A stretch of 64,000 nt of DNA from Posidonia oceanica (lineage: Eukaryota > Streptophyta > Magnoliopsida > Alismatales > Posidoniaceae), in assembly GCA_037176725.1 (NCBI GenBank), contig JAZBRS010000059.1, positions 9,101,001 to 9,165,000 of the forward strand, in the 5' to 3' direction. The position numbers and the translations under genes were made by a program. Below, one piece after another: positions 12,483 to 24,000 of this stretch (positions within the stretch are counted from its first letter, which is position 1; the number at the start of each line of letters is the position of its first letter). The notes beneath the pieces are model-generated. The model was not told where the DNA came from. It saw only the letters and a program-made list of their open reading frames with translations, and made no database searches.

Positions 12483-12907
12483 ATTAATTTGTTAGGATTC
12501 AATCTCCTTTTGCACGAACAGTGATCAAACAACAAAACAAAAATAAAGAAAAACAAATAGAAAAGCACACGCACATAAACACAAGGATTTACAATGTTTG
12601 ATTAATATTTTTTTTATGTCCTCAAGATAGAGAGAGGGGTTCCACTATGAATCAAAGATGAGTACAAGTGTACAAGAGATTGATAAAGAAGAAAATCTAA
12701 AATCCTTACTCAAGAAAGAACCGCCATCAAGAACTCTCAAAGTCAAACTAGGGTTGGAAAAGATCTTTCTTTTATATTACCAACATGTGTGTGCAGTAGC
12801 GAAGCCAGGAATTAAAATTAATGGGGGCTACTAATAAATATAGTACTTTTATAAAAGTTCCAAACAAACATAATATATCATCATTACAATCCAAAAATAA
12901 AAAAAAA

Positions 12908-15290
12908 TTACAATTGTCCTCGACGAGGCTTCATATTTTGAAAGCGTTGCATTATTATCATATCACTAACGCTATCAAATACATCATTCTCAATGTAATT
13001 AATCAAAGTATCATTCATCCAATGATCATCCATTCGATTCTGTAATTTTGTTTTGACAATATTCATTGCAGAAAAACACCTCTCCACAATCGTTGTAGCA
13101 ATTGGTAATGTTAATACCAACTTGATAAACAAATAAACCAAAGGATACAAGATATCTTTCTTCTTAGAAATCATCTTCTCGACTAAAGCACCAATTCCTT
13201 TTAAACTAAGAAATTCATCATCATGACGCATGTCATAAATATATAAGTCGAGCTCATCACCAAGGTATAAAAGATCATTTGAAGAAAAGTCCATGAGTAA
13301 AATTCTACTAGACAGATCAACTTATTTTTATCAAATGCCTTAAATGAGTCACTTGGATATAAAGATGCCATACAAAATAGCAACTCTGTATTTGCTTCTG
13401 AGAAACAATTGTTGAGCTCCTGAAGTAGGATGTCTATGACATAATAAAACAACTCAATACGGTAATGATGAAGGTTTGTTATTTGTTCTGCTCCTCTACG
13501 TGAACGCCCTTCACGTATATATTTATCTTCCATGTTAGAAACATCAATTTTATGTTTTACACAAAATAAAGAAACTTCAACTAGTAGATTATCCCAACCA
13601 CCATCTCTCAAATTTTGTAGTCGCTCTTTTGATGACAATACTAAATGCATAGCATTCACAATATTCTCATCTTTTTTCTGCAAAGACTGTGATAATATAT
13701 GTGTAATTGCTAAAATCTTTCTCATCAAATGCAAGCTAAGAACAAAATCAAAAGATTTCAAACTTAACAAAAGAGTATTAGCTCCAAGTCTTTGCTCTCC
13801 CTTCAAACTATCTGTCTTAATAATCTCAAGAACATGTACCACTAAAGAGAACATGGCCATTAAGCTCACTAAAAAAGTATAATGTGAACTCCATCGAATA
13901 TCACCAATACGCCGTAACGAAGTCTCTTGATTCAAACCTCGTCCTTTGGGAAGTTCACCACTTTCAAGTGCTTTATCAACCTCAATAAGTTGTTGCTCCC
14001 GAAGCATGTAACATCATTTAGATGAAGATCTAATAGTATTTACCACACTAGTTACTATAAAAAAGAGAACATCCATGTGAGATTCTTTTCTTGCCAAAGC
14101 AACTAATGCTAATTGGAGTTGATGAGAAAAACAATGGATATAATGTGTACACTTATTTTCATTCAATATTAAAGCTTGCAATCCATGAAATTCACCAGCC
14201 AAATTGCTAGCTCCATCATAACCTTGATCTCGTAAACTTGACAAACTAAGTCCATGTTTTGAAAATAACTTCTCTATTGCAGCCTTCAAGGTTATAGCTT
14301 TTGTATTGGTAACATGAACAATTTCTAAGAATCTTTCAACTGCTCCACCCTTCTTGTTCACAAAACACAACACAATTGCCATTTGTTCTTTGTTAGAAAC
14401 ATCACGTACTTCATCAACCAATAAACAGAAGAATGTATTATTAACCGCCTCAACAATAAGATTGGTTGTTTCTATTGCACAATAATTAACAATCTCCTTT
14501 TGGATATCAGATGAAATTAGGCTATCATTTCTAAGAGCATTATCCCACATGTTTTTGTACTCTTCATGGAGAAGTGTAAGATGTCTCCATAATTCCAAAT
14601 AGTTTCCTCGATTCCTTGAATTCTGTGATTTATCATGTCCATGAAAAGGTAAGCCAGTTCTCAAAAGATAATGAATATTCTGAACAGCTGTTTGTAGAAG
14701 CCTTCTATACTCTTGACGAGTTTTATCAGAATGTCTAGAAAAGAAGTCTTAACATGCTGCTCTTGATTCATCAAGGCTTCACAAGCTCTCTTAGCTATGT
14801 TGTAAACACTACTATGATTTCTCACATGTGTTTGTAATCTACTTTTCTTTTTCCAATTACTGAAACCCTTTGTCACAAATGCATCAGATTTCTTATTATA
14901 TGATATAAAGAGATAGCAAAAGAGACAAAACACAGCATCCTTTGCAATACTATACTCTAGCCAAGTAGGATATCAATCAAACCAAGTTGGTGAAAACTCT
15001 CGATTTTGATCAATCATAAACTTGGAAGGAAAATTATGGTGGCGAAGTTGGCAAGGTGGTCTTTGTAAATAAGTCCTTCGAATTTTATCTTGATCATTAA
15101 AAAGATAACTAGATATTGGTGGCCTTAAACCAAGATTAGAAGGAAGATCATCCAGATTTAACTCTACACGCTTTTTCTTTGGAGAAGTATGATTGCTATC
15201 AGTTTCTTCATTGGTTTTCTTTTTCCTTTTTATCAAGAACTTATCCATGAATGAAGGACAAGTAACTGAAAATATGATCAAACAAGACAA
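12908..15290 (-). pseudogene. hAT transposase (TTF-type zinc finger, DUF4371, hAT dimerisation), broken
   Basis: Read from right to left: N-terminus with FMDKFLIKRKKK and NLGLRPPISSY (14973-15290); TTF zinc-finger remnant with FCLFCYLF and KGFSNWKKK (14661-14933); the DUF4371/RNase H-like core with DEVRDVSNKEQMAIVLCFV and LRDQGYDGASN (14014-14664); a middle part starting MLREQQLIEVDKAL and including GDIRWSSHYTF (13201-14007); and the C-terminal hAT dimerisation block LTLPIATTIVERCFSAMNIV (12908-13294). These pieces are in different frames, with breaks near 14950, 14700, 14010 and 13290. The enzyme would have cut and pasted its own element, but this copy is dead. Confidence 0.92.
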
Positions 15291-15764
15291 AAAAGACAGT
15301 AAGCACTAAGCATAAGTATGAAATCTCAGAAAATTTTAACTTAATTAATTATCTCTAAAAACTTCTAAAATATTTAACATACAACTCATTACTCACCTGC
15401 AATAACCAATACTCCAATTCCAATATATCAAAACCGGAGCTGCCTGCGTACTAGTGTACAGTCACTCGACTAACTTTGGCAGTTGACACTAAGTGTTGAT
15501 ATGTATGAAAAAACTAATTCATATTATATCAAGCATTCAAGCATTCTATTTCACATAATCATAGTTCCAAATTATTCCAAAATAAAACACAAAAATCAAC
15601 AAAATAACTAAATAAGGCATTGCACTGTACACTAATGCCTTGCACTATAAGTCTATAACATACTGACAGTATAACAATTAACAGTATTGTACCTTGACAC
15701 CTTGTGTTGTCCACACTGTCACTGTGTCACCGTGTCACCGACAGGTAGCAACCAAGTAGCCCTA

Positions 15765-16100
15765 CAAGAGGAGGAGGAGGACTGGAGGAGGAGGACGAGT
15801 ACAAGGAGGAGGACTGGAGGAGGCTGTGCCACCGACTGGAGGAGCCGAGGAGGAGCCGGGCAGGCACAGCAAAGGAGGAGGACTGGAGTGGAGGAGGCTA
15901 TGTAACCTGTGTTGGTGTTGCACTTGCACCACAGTTGCACTGTCACCAGCAGAGGAGGAGGAGGACTGGATGAGGCTGTGTCGCCAGCGGGAGGAGGAGT
16001 CAGGCTACCGGGGAGGAGGACGGAAGAGGAGCCAAGGAGGAGCAGTTTTTTTTGGTTGTGTAAACGGTTGCGAGAAGCGGAGGAGGAGGGAGATGAATAG
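15765..16100. repeat. GGA-rich degenerate minisatellite
   Basis: Variants of GAGGAGGAGGACTGGA recur irregularly, separated by CTGTGCCACC or CTGTGTCGCC phrases. The block lies in the 5' part of the hAT element, upstream of its transposase. Open frames across it are a by-product of the repeat. Confidence 0.7.
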
Positions 16101-16406
16101 GGTTATGGGTTTTTGTAATTTTACTGATTAAATTTTAAACTAGTCCTATACTTAGTGGTATTCTTGCAAAAGTTTTGTAGGGTCTAAGACCCCACCAGAC
16201 CCCCCCTTGCCTTTGTCCCTATGTATGTGTAGGAACAAAATAGATTCTTTATGAAAAATTGTTTTAGAGAGAATGTCCGCGTGGACGTCTGCACAATAGC
16301 ACCAATCATCTCAATAACAGAGCGATCGTCCGTAGAACATGCTATTGTCTTTCAATAAGGAAACGAATGTCTGCAAGACTGTATTGAATTGAAGGCATAT
16401 TCAACA

Positions 16407-18068
16407 CACTTCACGGACATTGATCACAAAGATTCCAATATTTGCCCTTCGGGGTCAGCGTTACGTGGACTTCAAAAAGCAAGTGATGGATAGAGGGGAA
16501 ACGCCTACATCTAAACATTAGTACAAGCTAATTCTGAGAAATCAAGATCATAAAAAAACAATATTGGTCTACTTACAGGAACTATTCGTCGTGTCATTCA
16601 ATATATAGTAGTTTTAACTTATAGCCAAAACCATAACAATTATTGACGTTTGTGATGAATTGTATTCGCTTGAGCATTGTGTCCAAAACGTGATGTTTAT
16701 CTTCTTTTTAAAATTAGTAGTGTTTAATCCAATTGTCTATAAATCGTCATGCAACTAGCAACTCAATTTCCATGCTCCTAGCCTTCCATCTAACACAAAC
16801 TAATTTGACACACGAACACAGAGAGTGATGATTGGAAAGACATGCTATACATGAATGTGTGATTAGTTACAGATTAACAAGTGCATGATGACCCAAAGCC
16901 CACTTAGTTTTTTTTTCCAATATAATCTGCATGCACTCTCTCAACACTTTGGATGAAGCATCGTATCTCTTTCTACTAATAATTGAACTTGTGGGGTTCT
17001 GCCTAATCTTTAACGAAAAGATGAAGAAGAAAAGAAAGATAGTAGTGTGAAATCAAGACTTCACGGTTAAAAGACGTCTGCACGTCTGACACACGTTTTT
17101 GTTGTTGAAGTTCTTGATTGGGATATTTATGCATATTCATATCCTTATCAACTCTTTTTTTCTTTGTTTTTTTGAAAGGCAACCATATCATTGTCAACTT
17201 TATAATGCATATTCATCGAAGTCTTGAAAAGATATTCCAAAATTCTTAGTGATTGCTTTAAATAAACTACCTAATGATAATGAACTTTTGAGTGTTAACA
17301 TGAATGGAGTCTGTATCTAAGCATATTATAATCTGAAGGTTGTCATGGATAGATACAATACGTAATTTCCAAATATATGGGTTTTACAGCAGTACAAGTT
17401 GCGGAAATTTTATTTGTTGTGTACATTAATATGTTTTTTCTTTTCTTTTTTGGCAATCTTCACGTTAAAATATGATTTATCGGCACTAATTATTGAATTC
17501 CACTTCCAATAGCAGTTCTTTGATGGAGTTCTCTTGATATATAAATATATACAGTAGTTGAGCTACAATGTTTAGAAAATCAGATAACACAGCACTGCAA
17601 TATCAGGATTAAAAGTGATGAGGTACCCTAGGCCAAATAATTGATCATAACTTTTACTTCAAAAAATTTTAGACATAACTATATCACAAACCCTTGCCTG
17701 AACTTAATTTGATAAGCATATAAACTCTTCTTATCTGCAAAACTACAGAGATAAGAAAAAGTTTAAACCTAGAACAATAGAAAATCAGAGAATGGCTCCA
17801 TCTACAGCATCCTTTATAGGTCCGAATCTCATCCAACAAACCAAGTTGCAATTATATGTAATTTGCTAAATCTAAACTACTTTATGGAAGGAATCTTCCT
17901 TCCAGTTGAAATTTCAGTTTACATTGTACAAAAACAGACAATAGAGGATATCCAACCTGGAAGCCAGTGCCAACTTCTTGATTAAAATAACAAACAACTG
18001 AAAGGAAACTGGAAATCATTGATCGGTGTAATCATCCTTGCAACTTCCCTTTCTTAATTTGTTTTTTT
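16407..18068. other. AT-rich spacer, no gene recognised
   Basis: This is flanking DNA between the Copia element and the first LINE. No reading frame above 65 codons and no known motif is visible. It has homopolymer runs but no clear element ends. Confidence 0.5.
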
Positions 18069-18341
18069 CTACAACTTTTTTTTTTGAAAGTCTAATAAAA
18101 TTTATTAAACTTGGAGTTTTTTCTCTTGTATAAGCGAGAAAATACAAGAAGAGTCAATGGATCCAGATAATCCTAAGACATCGTAGTTAACAAGTACCTC
18201 ATGGGCCAGACTATGGGCTACAAAATTAGTATTACGGTTTATAAGTTGGAAAACAAAATCTCAATCTTTCGCTTGACGCTTACAGTCCGAAATCCAACCT
18301 CGAGTTTTCCACTCCGCCTTCTCAGGTACGTCATTTAGGAC

Positions 18342-21300
18342 TTAAATCAAGTTCTTACAATCTCCTTCGAATATTACCTTTCTCCATCCTCTGTCTATGG
18401 CGATTTCAATGGCTTCCTTCATCACAATGTTCTCCGCCTCGAAAGCTGATCCGGCTTGTATTTTGTGGCCTACGGAGAAGACATAATCACCGTCAAAGTT
18501 TCTCACCACCACGACTGCTGAAGATCTTTGGACAGTGAAGCAGGCGTCCATGTTGATTTTCAGGTAATTTCTTAGAAGCTTACACCATTTGGATTTCTCT
18601 TTTTCATGTGGCCTTTGATTATTTCCCCGTCTCCCTAGTAACTTTTGTAATTTGTATTGATGGGGTCAATGATGCTGGAATCACTCTGTTTCTTCCCTTC
18701 AAAGATCGTTGTGCATCCTTGTTTCTAGATGTACTAAAGCGTGATGGCTGCCTTTGCGAAAAAAGAGTAATTCCCTTTTCTTATTTTGAAAGGAGATTCG
18801 AGCCACCCTTGCATCCAAGTCTGTATTGGTAGATCTCTTCCAGGTAACTCTTTAAAGCACCACTCCGATTTTTCCCAAATTTCGACTACAGAAGTACATA
18901 AAAAAATAAGTGATAATCATTCTCTTCATGTTTGTTGCAAATAGCATAAATAGAGTTTTCTAGAATCTTTCTTTTGAATAAGTTTTTTCTGTTGGAGATT
19001 GCATTGTTATAGATTCTCCATAAAAAAGTAAGGATGTTAGGTTGTATCTTCCCTTTGTTATGTAAATGATGCTTGTAATTGTATGATGAAGATCCTAGAA
19101 CATTTTGTCTTTCTTGCATTAGAGTATGGTAGGCAGACTTGCAGCTAAAAGTTCCATTCCTCGTCTGAGTCTACATTAGTTTATCCTCCTGATTTGGGTC
19201 CTGAGAGAGATGAATATTTGTTATAAGATTGACAATCACAAGATCAAAAAATTTCTTAATTAATGTAATATTCCAAGATCTAGTACTGGGATTATAAGAT
19301 CAGAAACTACGTTGGGTATAGGATTATAGAATCTAATAGGGGTGATAGGAAAATGAAAGTTTGGAATCCAAACATCGCACCAAATATTGATTTTATCTCC
19401 TCTACCAATACTCCAACAACTATATTGATACATGATGTGTCTAATAGAAAGTAGGCTTTTCCAGATATCGGAGTTTGAGTTCTTAGCATTAACAGACCGA
19501 AAATCATCGTACCTGAGATATTTAGAAGAAAGAACTCTAACCCAGAGAGCTCCAGGATCAGTAATGAATCTCCAAGCAAGCTTGAGAAGCATAGCTATGT
19601 TAACCAATTCCATATCTCTCATGCCAAAGCCTCCTCTAAAGATAGGAAAAAGAAAATTCTTCCAAGCAGTAAGATAGCAATGGTGCTTTCTCTCATCAAA
19701 ACCCCACCAAAAATCTCTAAAAGAGGCATTGAGAGATTTATGAATTTTTTTGGGAAACATGGTTGTAGACATAGAGTAGATCGGCATTGAAGAGAGAGTA
19801 GAATTAATCAATGTGGTTCTACAGCATGAGAGAGGATTTTAGCCTTCCAACCTTTGAGTCTAGAGTTTATTTTGCTTTTAATAATATTTTGAAAATGCTT
19901 TTGAGGATTACCCTTGAATAAATAACTTCCTAAATAGCTATCATTTTTATCCATATCAAGAACCATGAAAATGTTCTTTATTTGAGCTTTTAGGGTATCC
20001 AGGCATGTATTACTAAAAACAATACAAGACTTTTGGTAATTTATAATTTGGCCAGACATAGTAGAAAATCTTTCCAAAACATTCTTCAAGTTTATAGCAT
20101 CAAAGACTGAAGATTCACAAAAAAGCAAAATATCATTGGCAAAGAGGAGATGAGAAATAATCGGGCCGTTATTCACCAGTTTCAGGCCATGAGTACTTCC
20201 TATATTAATGGCTTCATTAATCATAGTGGAGAGAATTTCCATGAATAAGATAAATAAAAAAGAGGAGAGAGGGCAACCTTGTCGAAGGCCTCTTTGACTC
20301 CTAAATTTACCTTGGAGAGATCCATTAATTAATATAGAAAAATTAGCTGTTGAGACACATTTCATAACCATATTAGTGAATCACATATCCAAACTGAAAC
20401 CTTTCATTGCCTGCATCAAAAAAGATCATTCTATTCTGTCAAATGCTTTTGACATGTCAAGTTTTAACGCAAAATAACTTCTAGTACTTTTGGTAGTCAT
20501 CATATAATGAATAGCTTCCCTTGCCATTATGATATTATCAGAAATTTGTCTACCCTTAATAAATGCACCTTAGACATCACAAATGATACTTTAAATGATA
20601 GATTTTAATCTAGAGGAAAGAAGCTTAGAGATGATTTTGTAGATAACATTCGTTAGACTAATTGGCCTATAATTAGCAAGATATTCACAATTCTTTTTCT
20701 TAAGAATAACACAAAGGAAAGTAGCAATGTATTGCTCTATGATGTCTGGATTATCAAAAAAAGAGTTAGTAAAGCACAAAATATCTTGATTCAGAGTATT
20801 CCATCCTTTTTGATAAAATAATGCTAGAAAACCGTCTGACCCTGGGACTTTTGTCAGCTTCATAGTAAAAACAATATCCTTGAGTTCCTCTAGTGTTGGT
20901 TTGCTGTATAGAAAATCATTGTTATTAATATTAATGGTCTTGATGAGATCAAAAATATTATTTAGGATAGATAGAGGTGTAAATAGGGTCAGGTCAGTCC
21001 TAGGCCGTCCGGCCCAGCCCAAGAGACGGGCTGTGCTAGGCCCCCCAGGTCCAGCAGACTAGGCCCATTTGGGCCCGATTGTTGGAGCGGGCCGGGCCAG
21101 GCTTGGGCTGACTTGGATTTTTTAAAAAAAAAGGAGTAAAACAACGCCCGGCCAGGTCGGCCCACGGCCCGGCCTTGCCGTGGGCCCTGGGCCGTGCCGG
21201 GCCGGGAGGTTTAAAAACCCAGCCCAACCTGGCTGGCTAACCGGTTCGGGCCAGCTCTATCTAGGCCTGACCAGGCCACAGATTTTACGGGCCCAGTCGA

Positions 21301-21572
21301 CCCAACCCATTTTATACCTCTAGAGATACGAGACGGATTAGAGCAGTTGAAAATATTAACAAAGTAATCTATAAATTCCTTTGAGATGTCTTCTGGATTG
21401 TTGGAGACAGAACCCCTGTAAGAAAGGTTATGAATGTAGTTTTTCTGGCTCCTATTAGTTGCTGCTGTGTGAAAAAAACAAGCGTTCTTATCTCCCAAGT
21501 TGATTTAGTTGGATTTCGCTCTTCCAATGATTGAAGATAGTGCTGTCTTGCTTTGAAAGCTTTTTTATGCAA
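18342..21572 (-). pseudogene. LINE ORF2 remnant: RT, zf-RVT, RNase H
   Basis: From right to left: pre-RT segment with KARQHYLQSLEERNP and NACFFHTAATNR (21211-21572, interrupted by a TIR element); RT with VPGSDGFLALFYQKGW and LANYRPISLTNVIYKIISK (20591-21022); RT core with GLRQGCPLSSFLFILFMEIL and LLFANDILLF (19808-20371); RT thumb (19260-19811); zf-RVT (18886-19119); and a Gag-less RNase H domain with AFEAENIVMKEAIE and FEGDCKNLI (18342-18551). The catalytic F-A-D-D box is F-A-N-D here, so even an unbroken enzyme would lack an essential aspartate. Confidence 0.88.
20972..21322. mobile_element. Short TIR element (hAT-like MITE), GC-rich
   Basis: The ends are inverted: TAGAGGTGTAAAT on the left and ATTTTATACCTCTA on the right. 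The interior is made of GGCCC/GGGCC words and is far richer in GC than the LINE around it. The LINE reading frame stops at the left edge and resumes at the right edge. The 8-bp flanks (20964-20971, 21323-21330) agree at only four positions, so the target duplication is decayed or uncertain. The same TAGAG.TGTAAAT end occurs on the hAT element at 61212-62355. Confidence 0.75.
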
Positions 21573-22491
21573 CTTTTACTTTCTCTTTTTCTCCAATGGC
21601 AATGCACTACAACTAAAAGGAAGTGTTTTCCTATAAGATAAACTCTCTGATCATTTCGTTTTCATTAGATCCTAATCACTAAATTGTCTTTTTTAGATTG
21701 ATTGTGTTTCACTGTACCATATTATCTGAACCGTGATAGCATCTAGTCCCAAGGTTAAATATTCCACATTAAAATATGAATCTCATTTTGATGTAAGGTT
21801 TTATAAGATTGCTGGTATATAACAAGGATAATCAATAAACAAGGTAGACCATGGTTATTTTCCTGAGAAATGTGGAACATCTTTTGGACAATTACACCAA
21901 GGAATTAGCAGCAAATAATATTCTATTCTAAAGCCCTGAGATCCAATCGACATGCACAATATCAAGGTGATTATTAAACCCTAGCTAGAATTAGAAGACA
22001 CAGGAGAATAGGTTCATCACATTGTTCTTAAATGTACTTGACATGCGAGTCAAACAAGTAGAGTTACCAATAAGTTTTCTCCAGTACAGCAACTCCATAT
22101 CGAAATCTAGGATAATATCTGATTTTCTATCTAACCGTCCTTTAGAAAATCTGATTCTTAATCTCAGCATGAAAGAATATATAACAACTGAATCTCATAT
22201 TAGTGGAGCTTTCTTATTCCCTTGAGTGGGGCTGCCTCTTCTATAACTGGTGAGTCTTCCTCTTCCTCTTCCTCTCATAGGTTTCTCTTTTCTTTAAAAT
22301 ATGAATGTACATTAAGCTCCTTACAAAATAAACCACCATAGCATGTCAAAAAAAAGCCACACTGACAACTGAAGTATGCACCACCAACTTTGCAATCCCT
22401 TAACAAGAACAACATCCACATCATTTGGAGGGAGAAGGAACCACGTCATATCAACACCCAAGGAAGAGGCCACCCATACCACAGCCCAACA

Positions 22492-24000
22492 ATGCTTCCA
22501 TTAGCATCAACTCAAGAGAAACCACCACCACCTTCTCTCTGCCACAGATGGCCGGGACAAGAGCTCAAGAAGCAGCAGGCCATCGCCGTCCCACTGGCGG
22601 CGATGAACCTGACATGGTTCGCCAAGACTGTCATAACCACGGCCTTTCTCGGCCGGCTCGGAGAGCTCTCGCTTGCAGGGGGAGCTCTCGGCTTCACCTT
22701 CGCCAACGTAACGGGCTTCTCAGTACTCACCGGCCTGTGCTGCGCCATGGAGCCCATCTGCGGCCAGGCCTTCGGTGCCGGGAACTACGCGCTGATGCAC
22801 CGGACGCTCCTCATGGCCACCCTCCTCCTCCTGCTTACATCCGTACCGATCTCCATCCTGTGGCTTCACGTGGACAAGGTCATGGAGTCCTTTGGCCAGC
22901 ATAGAGACATCACAGTGTTGTCCAAAGCTTATGTGTTGTATCTCCTCCCTGACCTTGTGGTCACCTCTTTTCTTTGTCCTCTCAAGGCGTATTTAAGCTG
23001 CCAAGGTGTGACAATTCCTATATTTATCAGCACAGTCGTAGCTTTGGGTCTTCATGTGCCCGTCAATGTATTGCTATCTAAGGCCAAGGGCATTCAGGGG
23101 GTTGCCATGGCGGTCTGGTTGACGGACCTGAGCGTAGTGATCATGCTGGCGATGTACGTGATCCTGAGCGAGAGGAAGAAGAGAATTGGCGGTGGTGGTG
23201 GTCGTGATGGAAAGATGTTGTCGAATAATGATCGAGGTAGGACATGGAAGAGGTGGTGGGAGCGGCGGACGAGAGACTGGATACGTCTGCTCCGGCTCTC
23301 CGGACCGTGCTGCCTGACCACTTGCCTGGAGTGGTGGTGCTACGAGATACTGGTGTTGGCCGCCGGCCGCCTGCCTAACGCCAAACAGATGGTGGCGGTA
23401 CTTGCCGTGGTGCTCAACTTCGACTACTTGCTCTACTCCGTGATGCTGTCGTTGGCTACTTGCGTGTCGACTCGAGTCTCCAACGAGCTCGGTGCCGGCC
23501 AGGCACGGGCAGCCCGTGCAGCCGCTTACGTGTCGCTAGGCCTTAGCATCATAGCCGGCTGCATAGGTGGCTCGACGATGGCCGCCGCCGGAGGCCCGTG
23601 GGGCCTGTTGTTCAGCCACGATCATGGAGTCGTCAATGGCGTGAGGAAGATGATGTTCTTCATGGCTGTGGTAGAGGTGGTGAACTTCCCACTGACAGTG
23701 TGTGGGGGGATAGTGAGAGGGACTGCAAGGCCGAAGCTGGGCATGTATGCAACACTAGGAGGGTTCTACCTTGTGGCATTGCCATTGGGTGTGTTCTTGG
23801 GTTTCAAGGTGATGCTGGGTCTAGAGGGGCTGCTGCTGGGATTTCTTGTTGGGGATGTGACAAGTGCTGTTGTGTTGCTGGTGCTGGTGGCGAGGACTGA
23901 TTGGGTTCAGGAAGCTCAAAATGCACAAGACCTGGTACGGAAGGAGGGTGAATGTCATGGTGGTGCTGGAGAGATTGATTGTAATAGAACTCGTGTTTAG
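22492..24000 (+). CDS. DTX55: MATE efflux transporter, DETOXIFICATION 55-like
   Basis: This intronless gene encodes a 502-residue multidrug and toxic compound extrusion protein with about twelve membrane segments. MATE proteins move organic compounds out of the cytosol in exchange for H+ or Na+. Plant members of this clade (DTX48-56) act at plasma-membrane or endomembrane sites, and the substrate cannot be read from sequence. Family marks in order: LGRLGELSLAGG, AMEPICGQAFGAGN, CPLKAYLSCQGV, GIQGVAMAVWLTDL, LSGPCCLTTCLEWWCYEILV, STRVSNELGAG and CGGIVRGTARPKLGMY. The loop after the sixth helix is glycine-rich and basic. The start at 22492 is preferred to an in-frame ATG at 22390 because the extra 34 residues are unlike the family and the shorter form has the usual length. 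The gene is strongly GC-rich at third codon positions. It converges on the BIG gene. The relation to DTX55 in particular, and not a sister, is by recalled similarity. Confidence 0.92.
   Translation: MLPLASTQEKPPPPSLCHRWPGQELKKQQAIAVPLAAMNLTWFAKTVITTAFLGRLGELSLAGGALGFTFANVTGFSVLTGLCCAMEPICGQAFGAGNYALMHRTLLMATLLLLLTSVPISILWLHVDKVMESFGQHRDITVLSKAYVLYLLPDLVVTSFLCPLKAYLSCQGVTIPIFISTVVALGLHVPVNVLLSKAKGIQGVAMAVWLTDLSVVIMLAMYVILSERKKRIGGGGGRDGKMLSNNDRGRTWKRWWERRTRDWIRLLRLSGPCCLTTCLEWWCYEILVLAAGRLPNAKQMVAVLAVVLNFDYLLYSVMLSLATCVSTRVSNELGAGQARAARAAAYVSLGLSIIAGCIGGSTMAAAGGPWGLLFSHDHGVVNGVRKMMFFMAVVEVVNFPLTVCGGIVRGTARPKLGMYATLGGFYLVALPLGVFLGFKVMLGLEGLLLGFLVGDVTSAVVLLVLVARTDWVQEAQNAQDLVRKEGECHGGAGEIDCNRTRV

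Larger units (their letters stand above)
12794..16221 (-). mobile_element. hAT transposon (DUF4371/zf-TTF type), inserted in the Copia LTR
   Basis: The left end reads CAGTAGCGAAGCCAGG, the standard end of plant hAT elements of this group. The right end is a decayed inverted copy (CCTTGCCTTTGTCCCTA). The flanks TGTGTGTG (12786-12793) and TGTATGTG (16222-16229) agree at 7 of 8 bases, fitting the 8-bp hAT target duplication. Removing the element rejoins the two LTR halves. The interior holds a broken transposase on the minus strand (12908-15290) and a GA-rich repeat block (15765-16100). Confidence 0.88.
2343..16406 (-). mobile_element. Copia (TNT1/Tork-like) LTR retrotransposon, split by two nested insertions
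   Basis: A decayed Ty1/copia element reads on the minus strand. Its order from right to left is 5' LTR (12490-16406, interrupted), primer-binding site (12470-12482), gag, integrase, reverse transcriptase, RNase H and 3' LTR (2343-3008). Protein fragments with unmistakable Copia pol motifs lie in the expected order. Two later insertions break it: a gag-only LTR element at 3681-9144 between RT and RNase H, and a hAT transposon at 12794-16221 inside the 5' LTR. The left LTR lacks the part matching 12490-12720 and starts abruptly, so its outer target duplication cannot be paired with the CACTT that follows 16406. The element is dead: its pol frame is broken many times. Confidence 0.9.
12490..16406 (-). 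repeat. Copia 5' LTR interrupted by a hAT element
   Basis: The LTR begins with TGTTAGG at 12490 and ends with TCAACA at 16406. Without the hAT insert (12794-16221) and its duplicated target it is about 480 bp. The part after the insert (16230-16406) matches the left LTR at 2785-3008 and shares its GACGTC-type motifs. Confidence 0.85.
18077..21606 (-). mobile_element. LINE (L1/RTE-like plant LINE), 5'-truncated
   Basis: The element reads on the minus strand. Its poly-A end appears as the T-run at 18077-18085, and its truncated 5' end is at about 21606. The 8-bp word CTACAACT at 18069-18076 and 21607-21614 is a good candidate target duplication. It keeps the reverse transcriptase, zf-RVT and RNase H parts of ORF2. 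ORF1 and most of the endonuclease are lost. A 351-bp TIR element (20972-21322) sits inside its RT region. Confidence 0.85.

Noticed and set aside
15687..16131. Overlapping frames on both strands
   Set aside because: They are produced by the GGA minisatellite of the hAT element, with no protein similarity.
22390..22491. Upstream in-frame ATG of the MATE gene
   Set aside because: It would add 34 polar residues unlike the family. The ATG at 22492 gives the usual length.
22425..22904. 159-codon frame overlapping the MATE gene
   Set aside because: It is a frame shadow of the transporter; membrane segments exist only in the main frame.
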